Positions 1 through 6,415 are shown, counted from the first letter of the stretch. The stretch is 9,380 nucleotides of DNA from Bacteroidales bacterium (GCA_030526455.1 JAUNCU010000114.1:1-9380), one strand, 5' to 3'. Notes: generated by a model not told the origin, from the letters alone. Program-made: numbers and translations.

Positions 1-200
1 ATCGGGTGCAGGCATTTGCCCGAACAAGTTCGAGCGAGCTAAAGGTTCGCTCCGGCGCTGCTTCATTCCGCTTCGCTCCATTTCGCAGCGCCTCCGCTGC
101 ATACCTGCCTACACACATCCAATCCCCAAGGGGATTGCGCCGCCTCTTCTGCCACTGTCTCTTCTTGTGCTGGTTTTTCCTCGTTTATTCCCTAATGTAA
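1..200. repeat. Structure-dense, probably dispersed intergenic repeat (partial, cut by window edge)
   Basis: No convincing gene is present here. Short inverted repeats are packed together: CGAAC/GTTCG (21-25/28-32), GAGCGA/TCGCTC (32-37/47-52), GGCGCTGC/GCAGCGCC (54-61/85-92), a competing GCAGCG/CGCTGC (85-90/95-100) and CAATCCCC/GGGGATTG (120-127/130-137). The octamer TTCGCTCC is repeated at 46-53 and 72-79. The plus frame opened by GTG at 6 reads as a Ser/Ala/Arg-rich string followed by a Cys/Phe/Leu-rich one with no domain. One minus frame is also open to the left edge. Open frames on both strands in structured, non-homologous DNA are typical of dispersed intergenic repeats annotated by mistake as small proteins. 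That it is dispersed is my inference; only one, incomplete copy is visible. Confidence 0.45.
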
Positions 201-277
201 CCAATATGTAGTTGTCTTTACACTACTCACTCATATGTCACTTTTTCGTAAAACATACTATTCACCCGCAACCGCCT
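201..277. other. AT-rich spacer downstream of the glycosyltransferase
   Basis: This is non-coding sequence between the stop codon of the minus-strand glycosyltransferase and the structured repeat. I see no stable hairpin followed by a T-run on the minus strand, so no intrinsic terminator for that gene can be called here. Confidence 0.5.
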
Positions 278-1375
278 TCAAAACAGGGTTTTGTACATTT
301 CTGTAATTTTTGTGTAGAAGGGGTCGTAGCCTAGGTGGTCGTCGTGGTCTTTTTTTGCTTGTTGGGCTATGGTGTTGCGTAGGGTGGTGTCGGTGATGAG
401 GCGCTGGATGGCGTCGGCCAGTTGGAATTGGTTGTCGGGGTCGACGAGCAGGGCGTTTTCGCCGTGGGTGAGGTACTCGAGTTGGGCGCCGTTGTTGGTG
501 GCGATGTGGGCCTTGGCGTGCATCATGTATTCGAGGTTGCTCAGGCCGAGCGCTTCGGGCACGATGCTAGGCAGCACGCCGAAATCACACTGATTCACAA
601 GCGACTGCACACACGGGCTAAAGCCGAGGAACGACACGTTGCCGAGCATCTGGTTGGCCACGATGAAGCCTTTTATCTTTGCCATAAACTTGTGGTGGCC
701 TTCGCCCACGAGCACCAGATGATAGGTGCTGCGGTCGATTTGTGAGAGGGCTTTGATGAGCGTGTCGACGCCCTTCTCGTGGCTGAGGCGGCCGTGGTAC
801 ATGATAAGGGCTTTCTCGGGCGCTATGCCGAGTTGTTCGCGCAGCGATGGGGCGGAGGTGTCGATGTGGGCCTTGAGCACGCTGTCGCGGATGATAACGG
901 CCTTTTCGGCGTCGAATTTCTTGATGCGAGGCATAAACGAGTCGTAGGCCTTCTGCGAGGCAAACACCACGCGGTCGAGTTCGCGATACACCATCTTCGA
1001 TGCCATATTGAGCCTTGGGCGTTCCACGCCGTGGAGCGAGAGCACAATCCTCACGTTCTTCGAGTTGCTGCTCATGTGCTTGGCCAGGATGGCTGTAACG
1101 GCGTCGCCGAAGGAGTGCACATGGATGATGCACTGTCCGCGCTTGAGCAGGCGCTTGAATCGCTTGGGGCTGTCGAGGTCGGTGATGCCCTTCAGCGGCA
1201 GAATGCTCAGGGGTATTTCCAGCGGTCGGAAACGGCTGAGCACGGCGTCGCTTTTGCCGCACACCATCTCCACGTAGTAGTCGTCCCGGTCTTTGAGTTT
1301 GAGCATCAAATCGTAGGCGTACTGTTCGGGTCCGCTCCATATTTTGTTGCTCACGATGTGGAAAATATTGATCAT
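278..1375 (-). CDS. GT4-type glycosyltransferase, GT-B fold (365 aa)
   Basis: Probable cytoplasmic glycosyltransferase moving a sugar from a nucleotide-activated donor to an unidentified acceptor. The N-terminal Rossmann-like half begins INIFHIVSN with the acceptor-side loop WSGPEQYAYDL (residues 13-23). The C-terminal half has YHGRLSHEKGVDTLIKAL (193-210), typical of Glycos_transf_1 domains, and the E-x7-E donor-site motif at E274 and E282 (PEALGLSNLEY). The length is normal for the family. An in-frame ATG at 1480 would add 35 residues, but that extension lies inside the terminator of the preceding gene and is rich in Lys, Ile and Asn, so I place the start at 1375, where the family N-terminus begins. 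The gene stands alone, not in a polysaccharide cluster, so substrate and pathway stay open. No clear promoter was found between the terminator and the ATG. Confidence 0.82.
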   Translation of the reverse strand: MINIFHIVSNKIWSGPEQYAYDLMLKLKDRDDYYVEMVCGKSDAVLSRFRPLEIPLSILPLKGITDLDSPKRFKRLLKRGQCIIHVHSFGDAVTAILAKHMSSNSKNVRIVLSLHGVERPRLNMASKMVYRELDRVVFASQKAYDSFMPRIKKFDAEKAVIIRDSVLKAHIDTSAPSLREQLGIAPEKALIMYHGRLSHEKGVDTLIKALSQIDRSTYHLVLVGEGHHKFMAKIKGFIVANQMLGNVSFLGFSPCVQSLVNQCDFGVLPSIVPEALGLSNLEYMMHAKAHIATNNGAQLEYLTHGENALLVDPDNQFQLADAIQRLITDTTLRNTIAQQAKKDHDDHLGYDPFYTKITEMYKTLF

Positions 1376-1456
1376 CGGTTGAGGGTTTTTGTAAAGGATT
1401 ATGCTTCTAAGGAGCGAATTTACATTTTTTTGTTTAATAATCCTATATTTTTGAAT

Positions 1457-1504
1457 AAAAAATGCACCCACACGCAGCATTTTGTTGATTTTGCGTGTGG
1501 GTGC
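1457..1504 (-). terminator. Intrinsic terminator of the nfeD-SPFH unit
   Basis: A perfect 13-bp inverted repeat, GCACCCACACGCA (1464-1476) with TGCGTGTGGGTGC (1492-1504), encloses a 15-nt loop. Read on the minus strand the second arm is followed by A and then six T (1462-1457). It begins 33 nt past the stop of the SPFH gene. The plus-strand exit has no T-run, so it is oriented for minus-strand transcripts. Confidence 0.88.
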
Positions 1505-1537
1505 TAGTGGTTCTCCGTGGGTGGAGTAGGGCGGTGG

Positions 1538-2500
1538 TTAGCCTTCTTTGAAGAGGTCTTTGATGCCGCCTATGCTGCCCAGGAGGTTGGTGGCTTCGTA
1601 GGGGAGGTAGACGGTCTTGGTGCCTTGTCCGTCGGCCACTTGCTGCATCATGCCAATGTATTTTTGGGCGAGCAGATAGTTGGCTGGGTTGGCGCTCTGA
1701 CCCACTGCCTCGGTGATTTTGTTGATGGCGATGGCTTCGGCTTCAGCCTTGCGGATGCGTGCCTGAGCCTCACCTTCGGCTTGCAGAATCTGGGTTTGCT
1801 TGTCGGCCTCGGCCTTGTTGATGCGTGCGGTCTTCTCACCTTCCGACTGGAGGATGGCGGCAGCCTTCTGGCCTTCGCTGGTGAGGATAGTGGCGCGCTT
1901 GTTGCGCTCAGCCTGCATCTGTTTTTCCATGGCTTGGAGCACCGACTGTGGAGGTGTAATATCCTGAAGTTCAACACGGTTCACCTTTACGCCCCACTTA
2001 TTGGTGGCATCGTCGAGCACGGCGCGCAGTTTGGTGTTGATGGTGTCGCGCGAGGTGAGTGTTTCGTCGAGTTCGAGTTCACCGATGATGTTACGCAGGG
2101 TGGTTTGGGTGAGTTTCTCGATAGCGTTAGGCAGGTTGTTGATTTCGTAAACGGCGCTTTCTGGATCCACGATCTGGAAGTAGAGCAGCGCGTTGATTTG
2201 AGTCTGCACGTTATCTTTTGTGATCACGTTTTGCTTGTCGAAGTCATACACCTGTTCGCGCAAGTCGATGGTGGTGGTGTAGAAGTAGCGTCCGTTGGCG
2301 TAGGCTACTGTGGTCTTGGGGCTGTCGATAAACGGAATAATCACGTTGATGCCCGGCTTCAGGGTAGCGTAGTACTTACCCAGACGTTCGATGATTTTGG
2401 TTTCGGATTGAGGGATGATAACCAAACTCTTTTTCACGATAATGAGTACGAGCACGATGAGTGCAATGAGTACCCACATTCCAATACTTAATGTTCCCAT
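1538..2500 (-). CDS. SPFH/stomatin-like membrane-anchored protein, QmcA type (320 aa)
   Basis: Membrane-anchored member of the SPFH (stomatin/prohibitin/flotillin/HflK-C) superfamily. These proteins form large oligomeric cages in membrane microdomains and influence membrane proteases and envelope stress. A single hydrophobic segment (about 7-23) is followed directly by the SPFH domain (about 25-185: VIIPQSETKIIERLGKY, then LKPGINVIIPFID). Next comes the junction QDITPPQSVLQAMEKQMQAE (179-198) and a long Ala/Glu/Lys/Gln-rich predicted coiled coil to about 265. The conserved tail includes ANYLLAQKYIG. The length is close to E. coli QmcA (305 aa). It lies 106 bp downstream of an NfeD-like gene on the same strand, matching the qmcA-ybbJ pairing in E. 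coli, and ends at a strong terminator. The cellular client is unknown. The family call is firm; the QmcA equivalence is inferred from architecture and neighbour. Confidence 0.9.
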   Translation of the reverse strand: MGTLSIGMWVLIALIVLVLIIVKKSLVIIPQSETKIIERLGKYYATLKPGINVIIPFIDSPKTTVAYANGRYFYTTTIDLREQVYDFDKQNVITKDNVQTQINALLYFQIVDPESAVYEINNLPNAIEKLTQTTLRNIIGELELDETLTSRDTINTKLRAVLDDATNKWGVKVNRVELQDITPPQSVLQAMEKQMQAERNKRATILTSEGQKAAAILQSEGEKTARINKAEADKQTQILQAEGEAQARIRKAEAEAIAINKITEAVGQSANPANYLLAQKYIGMMQQVADGQGTKTVYLPYEATNLLGSIGGIKDLFKEG

Positions 2501-2606
2501 AGTTTTGTATCTGCTTTAGAATGAATAAAATAGTTCTGTAATAAAAATATGGTGGAGTGGGGGAGAGGGGCGTGCCTAGAGCGCCGCTTCTTCCTGCCAA
2601 GTCGGC

Positions 2607-3056
2607 TTATGCGCGCTCCACCGTCACGATAAGGCTTTTGCGAGCCACAATCTTCACGGTTTCGCCTTCGGCAATCTCTTCTGTTCCACGTGAAACGGCG
2701 CGCCAAGTGTCGCCGTCCACCTTCACGTAGCCGCTCTCGCCCGCCGTGATGGCCTCAATCACCTTGCCTTCGCGGCCTATGAGGGCGTCGGCATTGGTCT
2801 TCATGTTCTTCTCTCCGCGGTGCAGGTAGCGCAGCGCGAAGGGGCGCACCACCAGCAGCGAAGCCAGCGAGATGATCATCCATGCGATGAGTTGTGGGAT
2901 GAAGCCTGGTCCGCAGAGTGCCATCACCACGGCAGCCACTGCGCCGAGCGTGAAACTCATGAAGAAGAAATCACCCGAGGTGAGTTCGAGGATGAGGAAG
3001 ATGACTCCCACCAGAGTCCAAAGGAGCCAAAGGTTGGTTTGGAAATATTCGATCAT
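2607..3056 (-). CDS. NfeD-like membrane protein with C-terminal OB-fold domain (149 aa)
   Basis: Short-form NfeD family protein (YbbJ type), lacking the ClpP-like protease domain of long NfeD proteins. Three hydrophobic segments can be read: about 8-27, 29-49 and 52-74. A basic linker (RYLHRGEKNMK) leads to a soluble beta-rich domain (about 90-147: DALIGREGKVIEAI, GYVKVDGDTWRAVSRG, GETVKIVARKSLIVTVE), the NfeD OB fold. Such proteins are regularly encoded beside SPFH proteins and are thought to work with them in the membrane; here the SPFH gene follows on the same strand. The spacer to it is 106 bp with no clear terminator, so cotranscription is likely. A parS-like 16-mer (2682-2697) lies within the codons for AVSRGT (residues 120-125). 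ATG at 3056 opens directly before the first membrane segment and follows a plausible promoter. Confidence 0.85.
   Translation of the reverse strand: MIEYFQTNLWLLWTLVGVIFLILELTSGDFFFMSFTLGAVAAVVMALCGPGFIPQLIAWMIISLASLLVVRPFALRYLHRGEKNMKTNADALIGREGKVIEAITAGESGYVKVDGDTWRAVSRGTEEIAEGETVKIVARKSLIVTVERA
2682..2697. other. parS-like ParB-binding site (15 of 16) inside the NfeD-like gene
   Basis: The sequence TGTTCCACGTGAAACG matches the parS consensus TGTTnCACGTGnAACA at every fixed position except the last base. The inner 14-mer GTTnCACGTGnAAC is complete. It is coding sequence on the minus strand, and parS sites in other bacteria are often inside genes. ParB binding is inferred from sequence only. 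Confidence 0.55.
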
Positions 3057-3131
3057 AATTCTTGAAGTTTATGTATGTGTTAAAAAATTCGTTGTCAGTT
3101 CTGGTTTTTGGTTGAAATGGCTTTTCGCGAG

Positions 3132-3164
3132 TAAAGATAGTGAATATTTTTTTCACGAAGCAAA
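3132..3164 (-). promoter_or_regulatory. Predicted Bacteroidota-type promoter of the nfeD-SPFH unit
   Basis: On the minus strand a -33 element TTTG (3164-3161) is separated by 21 nt from TATCTTTA (3139-3132), one mismatch from TAnnTTTG. The start would be near 3126, giving a leader of about 70 nt. The -33 box lies inside the palindrome AGCAAA-T-TTTGCT (3159-3171). Confidence 0.55.
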
Positions 3165-3402
3165 TTTTGCTCCAAAAATCAATTTGCAAAAAAATGTTGC
3201 AAAATATGTGCCAAATGCGTGATAAATCCCGATAAAAGTATCGCACGGCCCGCGATTTTTTAATTCTCAGAGGCTGAAAATTATACTAATTGATTGATAA
3301 ATAGTGCGATGCGCCAGTTTTTGGCTTCGCGCCTAAATGAGCAGAAAAATGGCGAAAACCAAAATTAGGCAAAAATCTCTACTTTTTTCCATCTAAATGC
3401 GC

Positions 3403-3410
3403 TATCTTTG
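3403..3410 (+). promoter_or_regulatory. Predicted -7 promoter element of the ybeY-mnmG-apt-uvrC-dtd unit
   Basis: TATCTTTG is an exact match to the Bacteroidota -7 consensus TAnnTTTG. No good TTTG stands at the usual distance upstream; only a T-run at 3383-3388 is nearby. A start near 3416 would give a leader of about 85 nt before the ybeY ATG. Confidence 0.6.
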
Positions 3411-3425
3411 TAAATGTGAAACTCT

Positions 3426-3449
3426 GTGCCGAAAATTTTGCTTCGGTGC
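3426..3449 (+). other. Hairpin in the predicted ybeY 5' leader
   Basis: CCGAA (3429-3433) pairs with TTCGG (3442-3446). Two G-U pairs and one G-C pair extend the stem to 8 bp around an 8-nt loop. It would start about 10 nt after the predicted transcript start. It could be a 5'-stabilising stem; no known riboswitch is recognisable. Confidence 0.35.
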
Positions 3450-3500
3450 GCGGTGTTCACTCATTATAATAAGTAAAGTAATTTTTAAGTTCGATAGAAA

Positions 3501-3944
3501 ATGGCCTTGATGCAAATTTCTTACATAGCCGAAAATGTGGAGATGCCCCGGCTCAATCGCGAGGCGGTGGGGAAGTGGATCGAAGCGGTGGCCGCGCGCC
3601 ACGAAAAGAGGGTGGGGGCGCTCACCTATATCTTTTGCGACGATGAGTATATCCTCGCCACCAATCGCCAGTTTTTGCAGCACGATTATTACACCGACAT
3701 TATCACCTTCGACTATAGCAACCGTCGTCGCATAAGCGGCGACATGGTGATTTCGCTCGATACCGTGCGCACCAATGCCGAGCAGTTTGCCAAGACCTAC
3801 GACAGCGAATTGCTGCGCGTGATCATACACGGCGTGCTGCACCTCTGTGGCATCAACGACAAAGGCCCAGGCGAACGAGAGATTATGGAAATGCATGAAA
3901 ATGAGGCACTTGAAATAGTGCCATCAAATATTTTTGAAGAATGA
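3501..3944 (+). CDS. ybeY: Endoribonuclease YbeY, rRNA maturation factor (147 aa)
   Basis: Metal-dependent single-strand endoribonuclease acting in 16S rRNA 3'-end maturation and ribosome quality control in the cytoplasm. The UPF0054 metal site is visible as HGVLHLCGIND (110-120): H110 and H114 are the expected histidines, while the third ligand position of the usual H-x3-H-x5-H is Asp (D120). The upstream strand region TDIITFDY (65-72) corresponds to the conserved T-D-V-L-S-F-type segment of the family. The Asp variant fits my recollection of Bacteroidota YbeY proteins, so I take the enzyme as intact. ATG 3501 is used; an in-frame ATG at 3510 would remove three residues and cannot be excluded. 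The stop overlaps the mnmG start (ATGA), suggesting translational coupling. It is the first gene of the plus-strand unit. Confidence 0.93.
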   Translation: MALMQISYIAENVEMPRLNREAVGKWIEAVAARHEKRVGALTYIFCDDEYILATNRQFLQHDYYTDIITFDYSNRRRISGDMVISLDTVRTNAEQFAKTYDSELLRVIIHGVLHLCGINDKGPGEREIMEMHENEALEIVPSNIFEE

Positions 3945-5818
3945 ATTATGCTTACGATGTGATTGTGATTGGCGCTGGCCATGCCGGCTGTGAGGCCGCC
4001 GCTGCTGCCGCACGCCTGGGATCTGCCACGCTGCTGATCACGATGGATATGAACAAAATTGCGCAAATGAGTTGCAATCCTGCTGTTGGCGGTATTGCTA
4101 AGGGGCAGATTGTGAGAGAGATAGACGCGCTCGGTGGCCAAATGGGCATCGTGACCGACCGCAGTTCTATCCAGTTTCGCATGCTCAACCGCTCTAAGGG
4201 TCCCGCCATGTGGAGCCCACGTGCGCAGGCCGACCGCATACGCTTCATCGCCGAGTGGCGCAACATCCTCGAAAACACCCCAAACCTCTACATTTGGCAA
4301 GATTCAGCCGTGAGTCTGGTGATTGAAGATGGGGTGGTGAAGGGCGTTAAAACCGCCTTTGGCGTCGAATTCACCGCAAAATCGGTGGTACTCACAGCCG
4401 GCACATTCCTCAACGGGCTCATGCATGTGGGTCCTGTGCAGATAGAAGGCGGACGCGTTTCGGAGCCTGCATCCCACGGCATCACCGAGCAACTGCGCGA
4501 AATGGGCTTCACCGTTCAGCGCATGAAAACCGGCACTCCAGTGCGTCTCGACGAGCGCACCGTCGACTTTTCAAAGGCCATTATCCAAGAAGGAGACACC
4601 GATTTTCACCATTTTTCATTCCTCCCGAGCGTAAAAAGCACGCTTAAACAGCGCCCCTGCTGGATTATCTACACCAACAAGGAAGTGCACGACATCCTCC
4701 ACGCCGGACTGCCTGATTCGCCCCTCTACAATGGCCAAATCCAGAGCATCGGCCCCCGCTATTGCCCCAGCATCGAGACTAAACTCGTCACCTTCCCCGA
4801 CCAGGATCAGCACCAACTCTTCCTCGAGCCAGAAGGGGAGAGCACCCACGAAATGTACCTCAACGGCTTCTCATCATCCATGCCCTGGAAGGTGCAATTT
4901 GAGGCGCTTTCCAAGATTCCAGCCCTCGAAAATGTGCAGGCTTACCGCCCGGGATACGCCATTGAATACGACTTTTTCGACCCCACACAACTGCACCATA
5001 GCCTCGAAACCAAACTCGTGAAACGCCTGTTTTTCGCAGGTCAGGTGAACGGCACCACAGGTTATGAAGAGGCAGCAGGGCAGGGCCTCGTGGCCGGTAT
5101 CAACGCCCACCAGGCCGTGAACGGCGGCGAAGCATTCGTGCTCGGCCGCGACGAAGCCTACATAGGCGTGCTCATCGACGACCTCGTGACCAAGGGCGTC
5201 GACGAGCCCTACCGCATGTTCACCAGTAGGGCAGAGCACCGCATTCTCCTTCGTCAAGACGATGCCGACCGCCGCCTCACACCCCGCGGTTACGCCCTCG
5301 GCCTCGCCACCCAAGAGCGCTACGAACTCATGCAATCGAAGTGGCAAGCAGTGGACGAACTCGTGGAATTTGCCAAGGAATTCTCGGTGAAAACAGCCCT
5401 CATCAACCCCGAATTTGAGCGCCGCGGAATGCCCGCACTCGTTCATGGCTGCAAGTTGCACGACCTGATTTTGCGTCCGCAACTCACCATCATGCTCCTC
5501 GCCGAGATGATCCCCGATTTGCAAAAGCGCATCGACTCGCTCGAAGAAGAACGCCGCGAAGAGATTGTGGAAGCCGCCGAAATCTCCATCAAATACCACG
5601 GCTACATCGCCCGCGAAGAGGCCATCGCAAAAAAACTAGCGCGCCTCGAGAATGTTAAAATCCGTGGCAAATTCAATTACGCCGACATCCACTCCCTCTC
5701 CACCGAAGCGCGCCAGAAACTTGAGCGCATCGACCCCGAGACGGTGGGGCAGGCGTCGCGCATCCCAGGCATCTCGCCAAGCGATGTGAATATATTACTC
5801 TTGCTTTTAGGAAGATAA
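3941..5818 (+). CDS. mnmG: tRNA uridine-5-carboxymethylaminomethyl modification enzyme MnmG (625 aa)
   Basis: FAD-dependent subunit of the MnmE-MnmG complex, which installs (carboxymethyl)aminomethyl groups at C5 of wobble U34 in a set of tRNAs. The N-terminal FAD site GAGHAG is at 11-16. Conserved family blocks follow: MNKIAQMSCNPAVGGIAKGQ (37-56, with C45), the signature GPRYCPSIE (271-279, with C275), the FAD-associated PGYAIEYDFFDPTQL and the second signature TSRAEHRILLRQDDADRRLT starting at 428. The helical MnmE/tRNA-binding C-terminus ends in RIPGISPSDVNILLLL. Full-length with no frameshift. The ATG overlaps the ybeY stop by 4 bp; the reading frame has no better start. In many bacteria mnmG (gidA) lies near the replication origin, which agrees with the parS-like site 9 nt past its stop codon. 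The partner mnmE is not in the window. Confidence 0.97.
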   Translation: MNYAYDVIVIGAGHAGCEAAAAAARLGSATLLITMDMNKIAQMSCNPAVGGIAKGQIVREIDALGGQMGIVTDRSSIQFRMLNRSKGPAMWSPRAQADRIRFIAEWRNILENTPNLYIWQDSAVSLVIEDGVVKGVKTAFGVEFTAKSVVLTAGTFLNGLMHVGPVQIEGGRVSEPASHGITEQLREMGFTVQRMKTGTPVRLDERTVDFSKAIIQEGDTDFHHFSFLPSVKSTLKQRPCWIIYTNKEVHDILHAGLPDSPLYNGQIQSIGPRYCPSIETKLVTFPDQDQHQLFLEPEGESTHEMYLNGFSSSMPWKVQFEALSKIPALENVQAYRPGYAIEYDFFDPTQLHHSLETKLVKRLFFAGQVNGTTGYEEAAGQGLVAGINAHQAVNGGEAFVLGRDEAYIGVLIDDLVTKGVDEPYRMFTSRAEHRILLRQDDADRRLTPRGYALGLATQERYELMQSKWQAVDELVEFAKEFSVKTALINPEFERRGMPALVHGCKLHDLILRPQLTIMLLAEMIPDLQKRIDSLEEERREEIVEAAEISIKYHGYIAREEAIAKKLARLENVKIRGKFNYADIHSLSTEARQKLERIDPETVGQASRIPGISPSDVNILLLLLGR

Positions 5819-5826
5819 GTCAAAAA

Positions 5827-5842
5827 TGTTCCACGTGGAACA
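5827..5842. other. parS-type palindrome, predicted ParB-binding centromere site
   Basis: TGTTCCACGTGGAACA is a perfect 16-bp palindrome that fits TGTTnCACGTGnAACA at every fixed position, the consensus shared by B. subtilis and Pseudomonas-type parS. It sits in the 54-bp gap between mnmG and apt, starting 9 nt after the mnmG stop. There is no T-run after it and the arms leave no loop, so it is not a terminator. ParA and ParB genes are not in the window. Confidence 0.75.
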
Positions 5843-5872
5843 CAGGATTAACCATCAAAATAACATATAACA

Positions 5873-6415
5873 ATGAAACAAGAAGATCTTGACAAAATTA
5901 AAAGCGTAGTGCGCAACATCCCCGATTTCCCCGTGCCGGGAATCCAGTTCAAGGACCTCACCACAGCCTTCAAAGATCCCGAAGCGCTCCAACTCATGCG
6001 CCAGGGTTTGCTCGACCTTTACAAGGACAAAGGCGTGACCAAGGTGGTGGGCATTGAAGCCCGCGGCTTCGTGGGCGGTGCCATGCTCGCTGTGGATTTG
6101 AACGCTGGTTTCGTGCCTTTGCGCAAACCCGGCAAACTTCCCGCCGAAACCATTCAAAAGGAATACGCCAAAGAATATGGCACCGATGTGATCGAAATCC
6201 ACAAAGATGCCATTTCGCCCGATGATATCGTGGTTATTCACGACGATTTGCTCGCAACTGGCGGCACTATGATGGCGGCTTATGAGTTGGTAAAATCGAT
6301 GAATCCGAAGAAGGTGTACATCAACTTCATTTGCGAACTCCTCGGCCTCAACGGTCGCGCGCTCTTCCCCGCCGATGTAGAAGTGACCTCTTTGTTCGAT
6401 TTCCCCGATAAGTAA
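5873..6415 (+). CDS. apt: Adenine phosphoribosyltransferase (180 aa)
   Basis: Purine salvage enzyme converting adenine and PRPP to AMP and pyrophosphate in the cytoplasm. The N-terminus has the family block IPDFPVPGIQFKDLTTAF (16-33). VGIEARGF (59-66) and the loop LRKPGKLP (83-90) form parts of the adenine/PRPP site. The type I phosphoribosyltransferase PRPP-binding motif is VVIHDDLLATGGT (120-132), with His in place of a usual hydrophobic residue before the acidic pair. The length is normal. ATG 5873 follows an A-rich leader rather than a Shine-Dalgarno site, common in this phylum. It lies 54 bp after mnmG and 42 bp before uvrC, on the same strand and in the same frame as uvrC. No own promoter was seen, so it probably depends on the ybeY promoter. 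Confidence 0.95.
   Translation: MKQEDLDKIKSVVRNIPDFPVPGIQFKDLTTAFKDPEALQLMRQGLLDLYKDKGVTKVVGIEARGFVGGAMLAVDLNAGFVPLRKPGKLPAETIQKEYAKEYGTDVIEIHKDAISPDDIVVIHDDLLATGGTMMAAYELVKSMNPKKVYINFICELLGLNGRALFPADVEVTSLFDFPDK

Larger units (their letters stand above)
3057..3500. other. Divergent regulatory region between nfeD-like gene and ybeY
   Basis: This 444-bp AT-rich gap has no credible ORF; the frames crossing it are extensions of antisense frames of the NfeD-like gene. Its left part has a minus-strand promoter for the NfeD-like gene (3132-3164) overlapping a small palindrome, plus direct repeats TTGCAAAA at 3184-3191 and 3197-3204. Its right part has a TAnnTTTG promoter element for ybeY (3403-3410) and a leader hairpin (3426-3449). 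The middle, about 3205-3380, shows only weak structure, such as a 7-bp inverted repeat ATCGCAC/GTGCGAT (3240-3246/3304-3310), and I assign it no function. I saw no DnaA boxes matching TTATnCACA. Confidence 0.7.

Noticed and set aside
6..200. A 64-codon plus-strand frame starting with GTG at the left edge
   Set aside because: It has no domain or leader and lies in DNA dominated by inverted repeats that is open in other frames too. Better explained as a spurious frame in a repeat.
779..1507. A 242-codon plus-strand frame opposite the glycosyltransferase
   Set aside because: It is antisense to a recognised GT4-type protein and also runs through the terminator hairpin.
1517..2491. A 324-codon plus-strand frame opposite the SPFH gene
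   Set aside because: It is the antisense shadow of a clear family member. The translation is rich in Gly, Val and Phe without recognisable domains, while the minus frame has membrane anchor, SPFH domain and coiled coil in order.
3240..3261. ATCGC/GCGAT hairpin followed by a T-run, as a plus-strand terminator
   Set aside because: The stem has only 5 bp and no plus-strand gene lies upstream to be terminated.
3057..3500. The intergenic region as a replication origin
   Set aside because: It is AT-rich and parS-like sites are nearby, but I saw no cluster of DnaA boxes and no dnaA gene in the window.
4874..5599. A 241-codon minus-strand frame inside mnmG
   Set aside because: mnmG is complete and highly conserved on the other strand; the antisense translation is His/Glu/Val-rich with no family resemblance.
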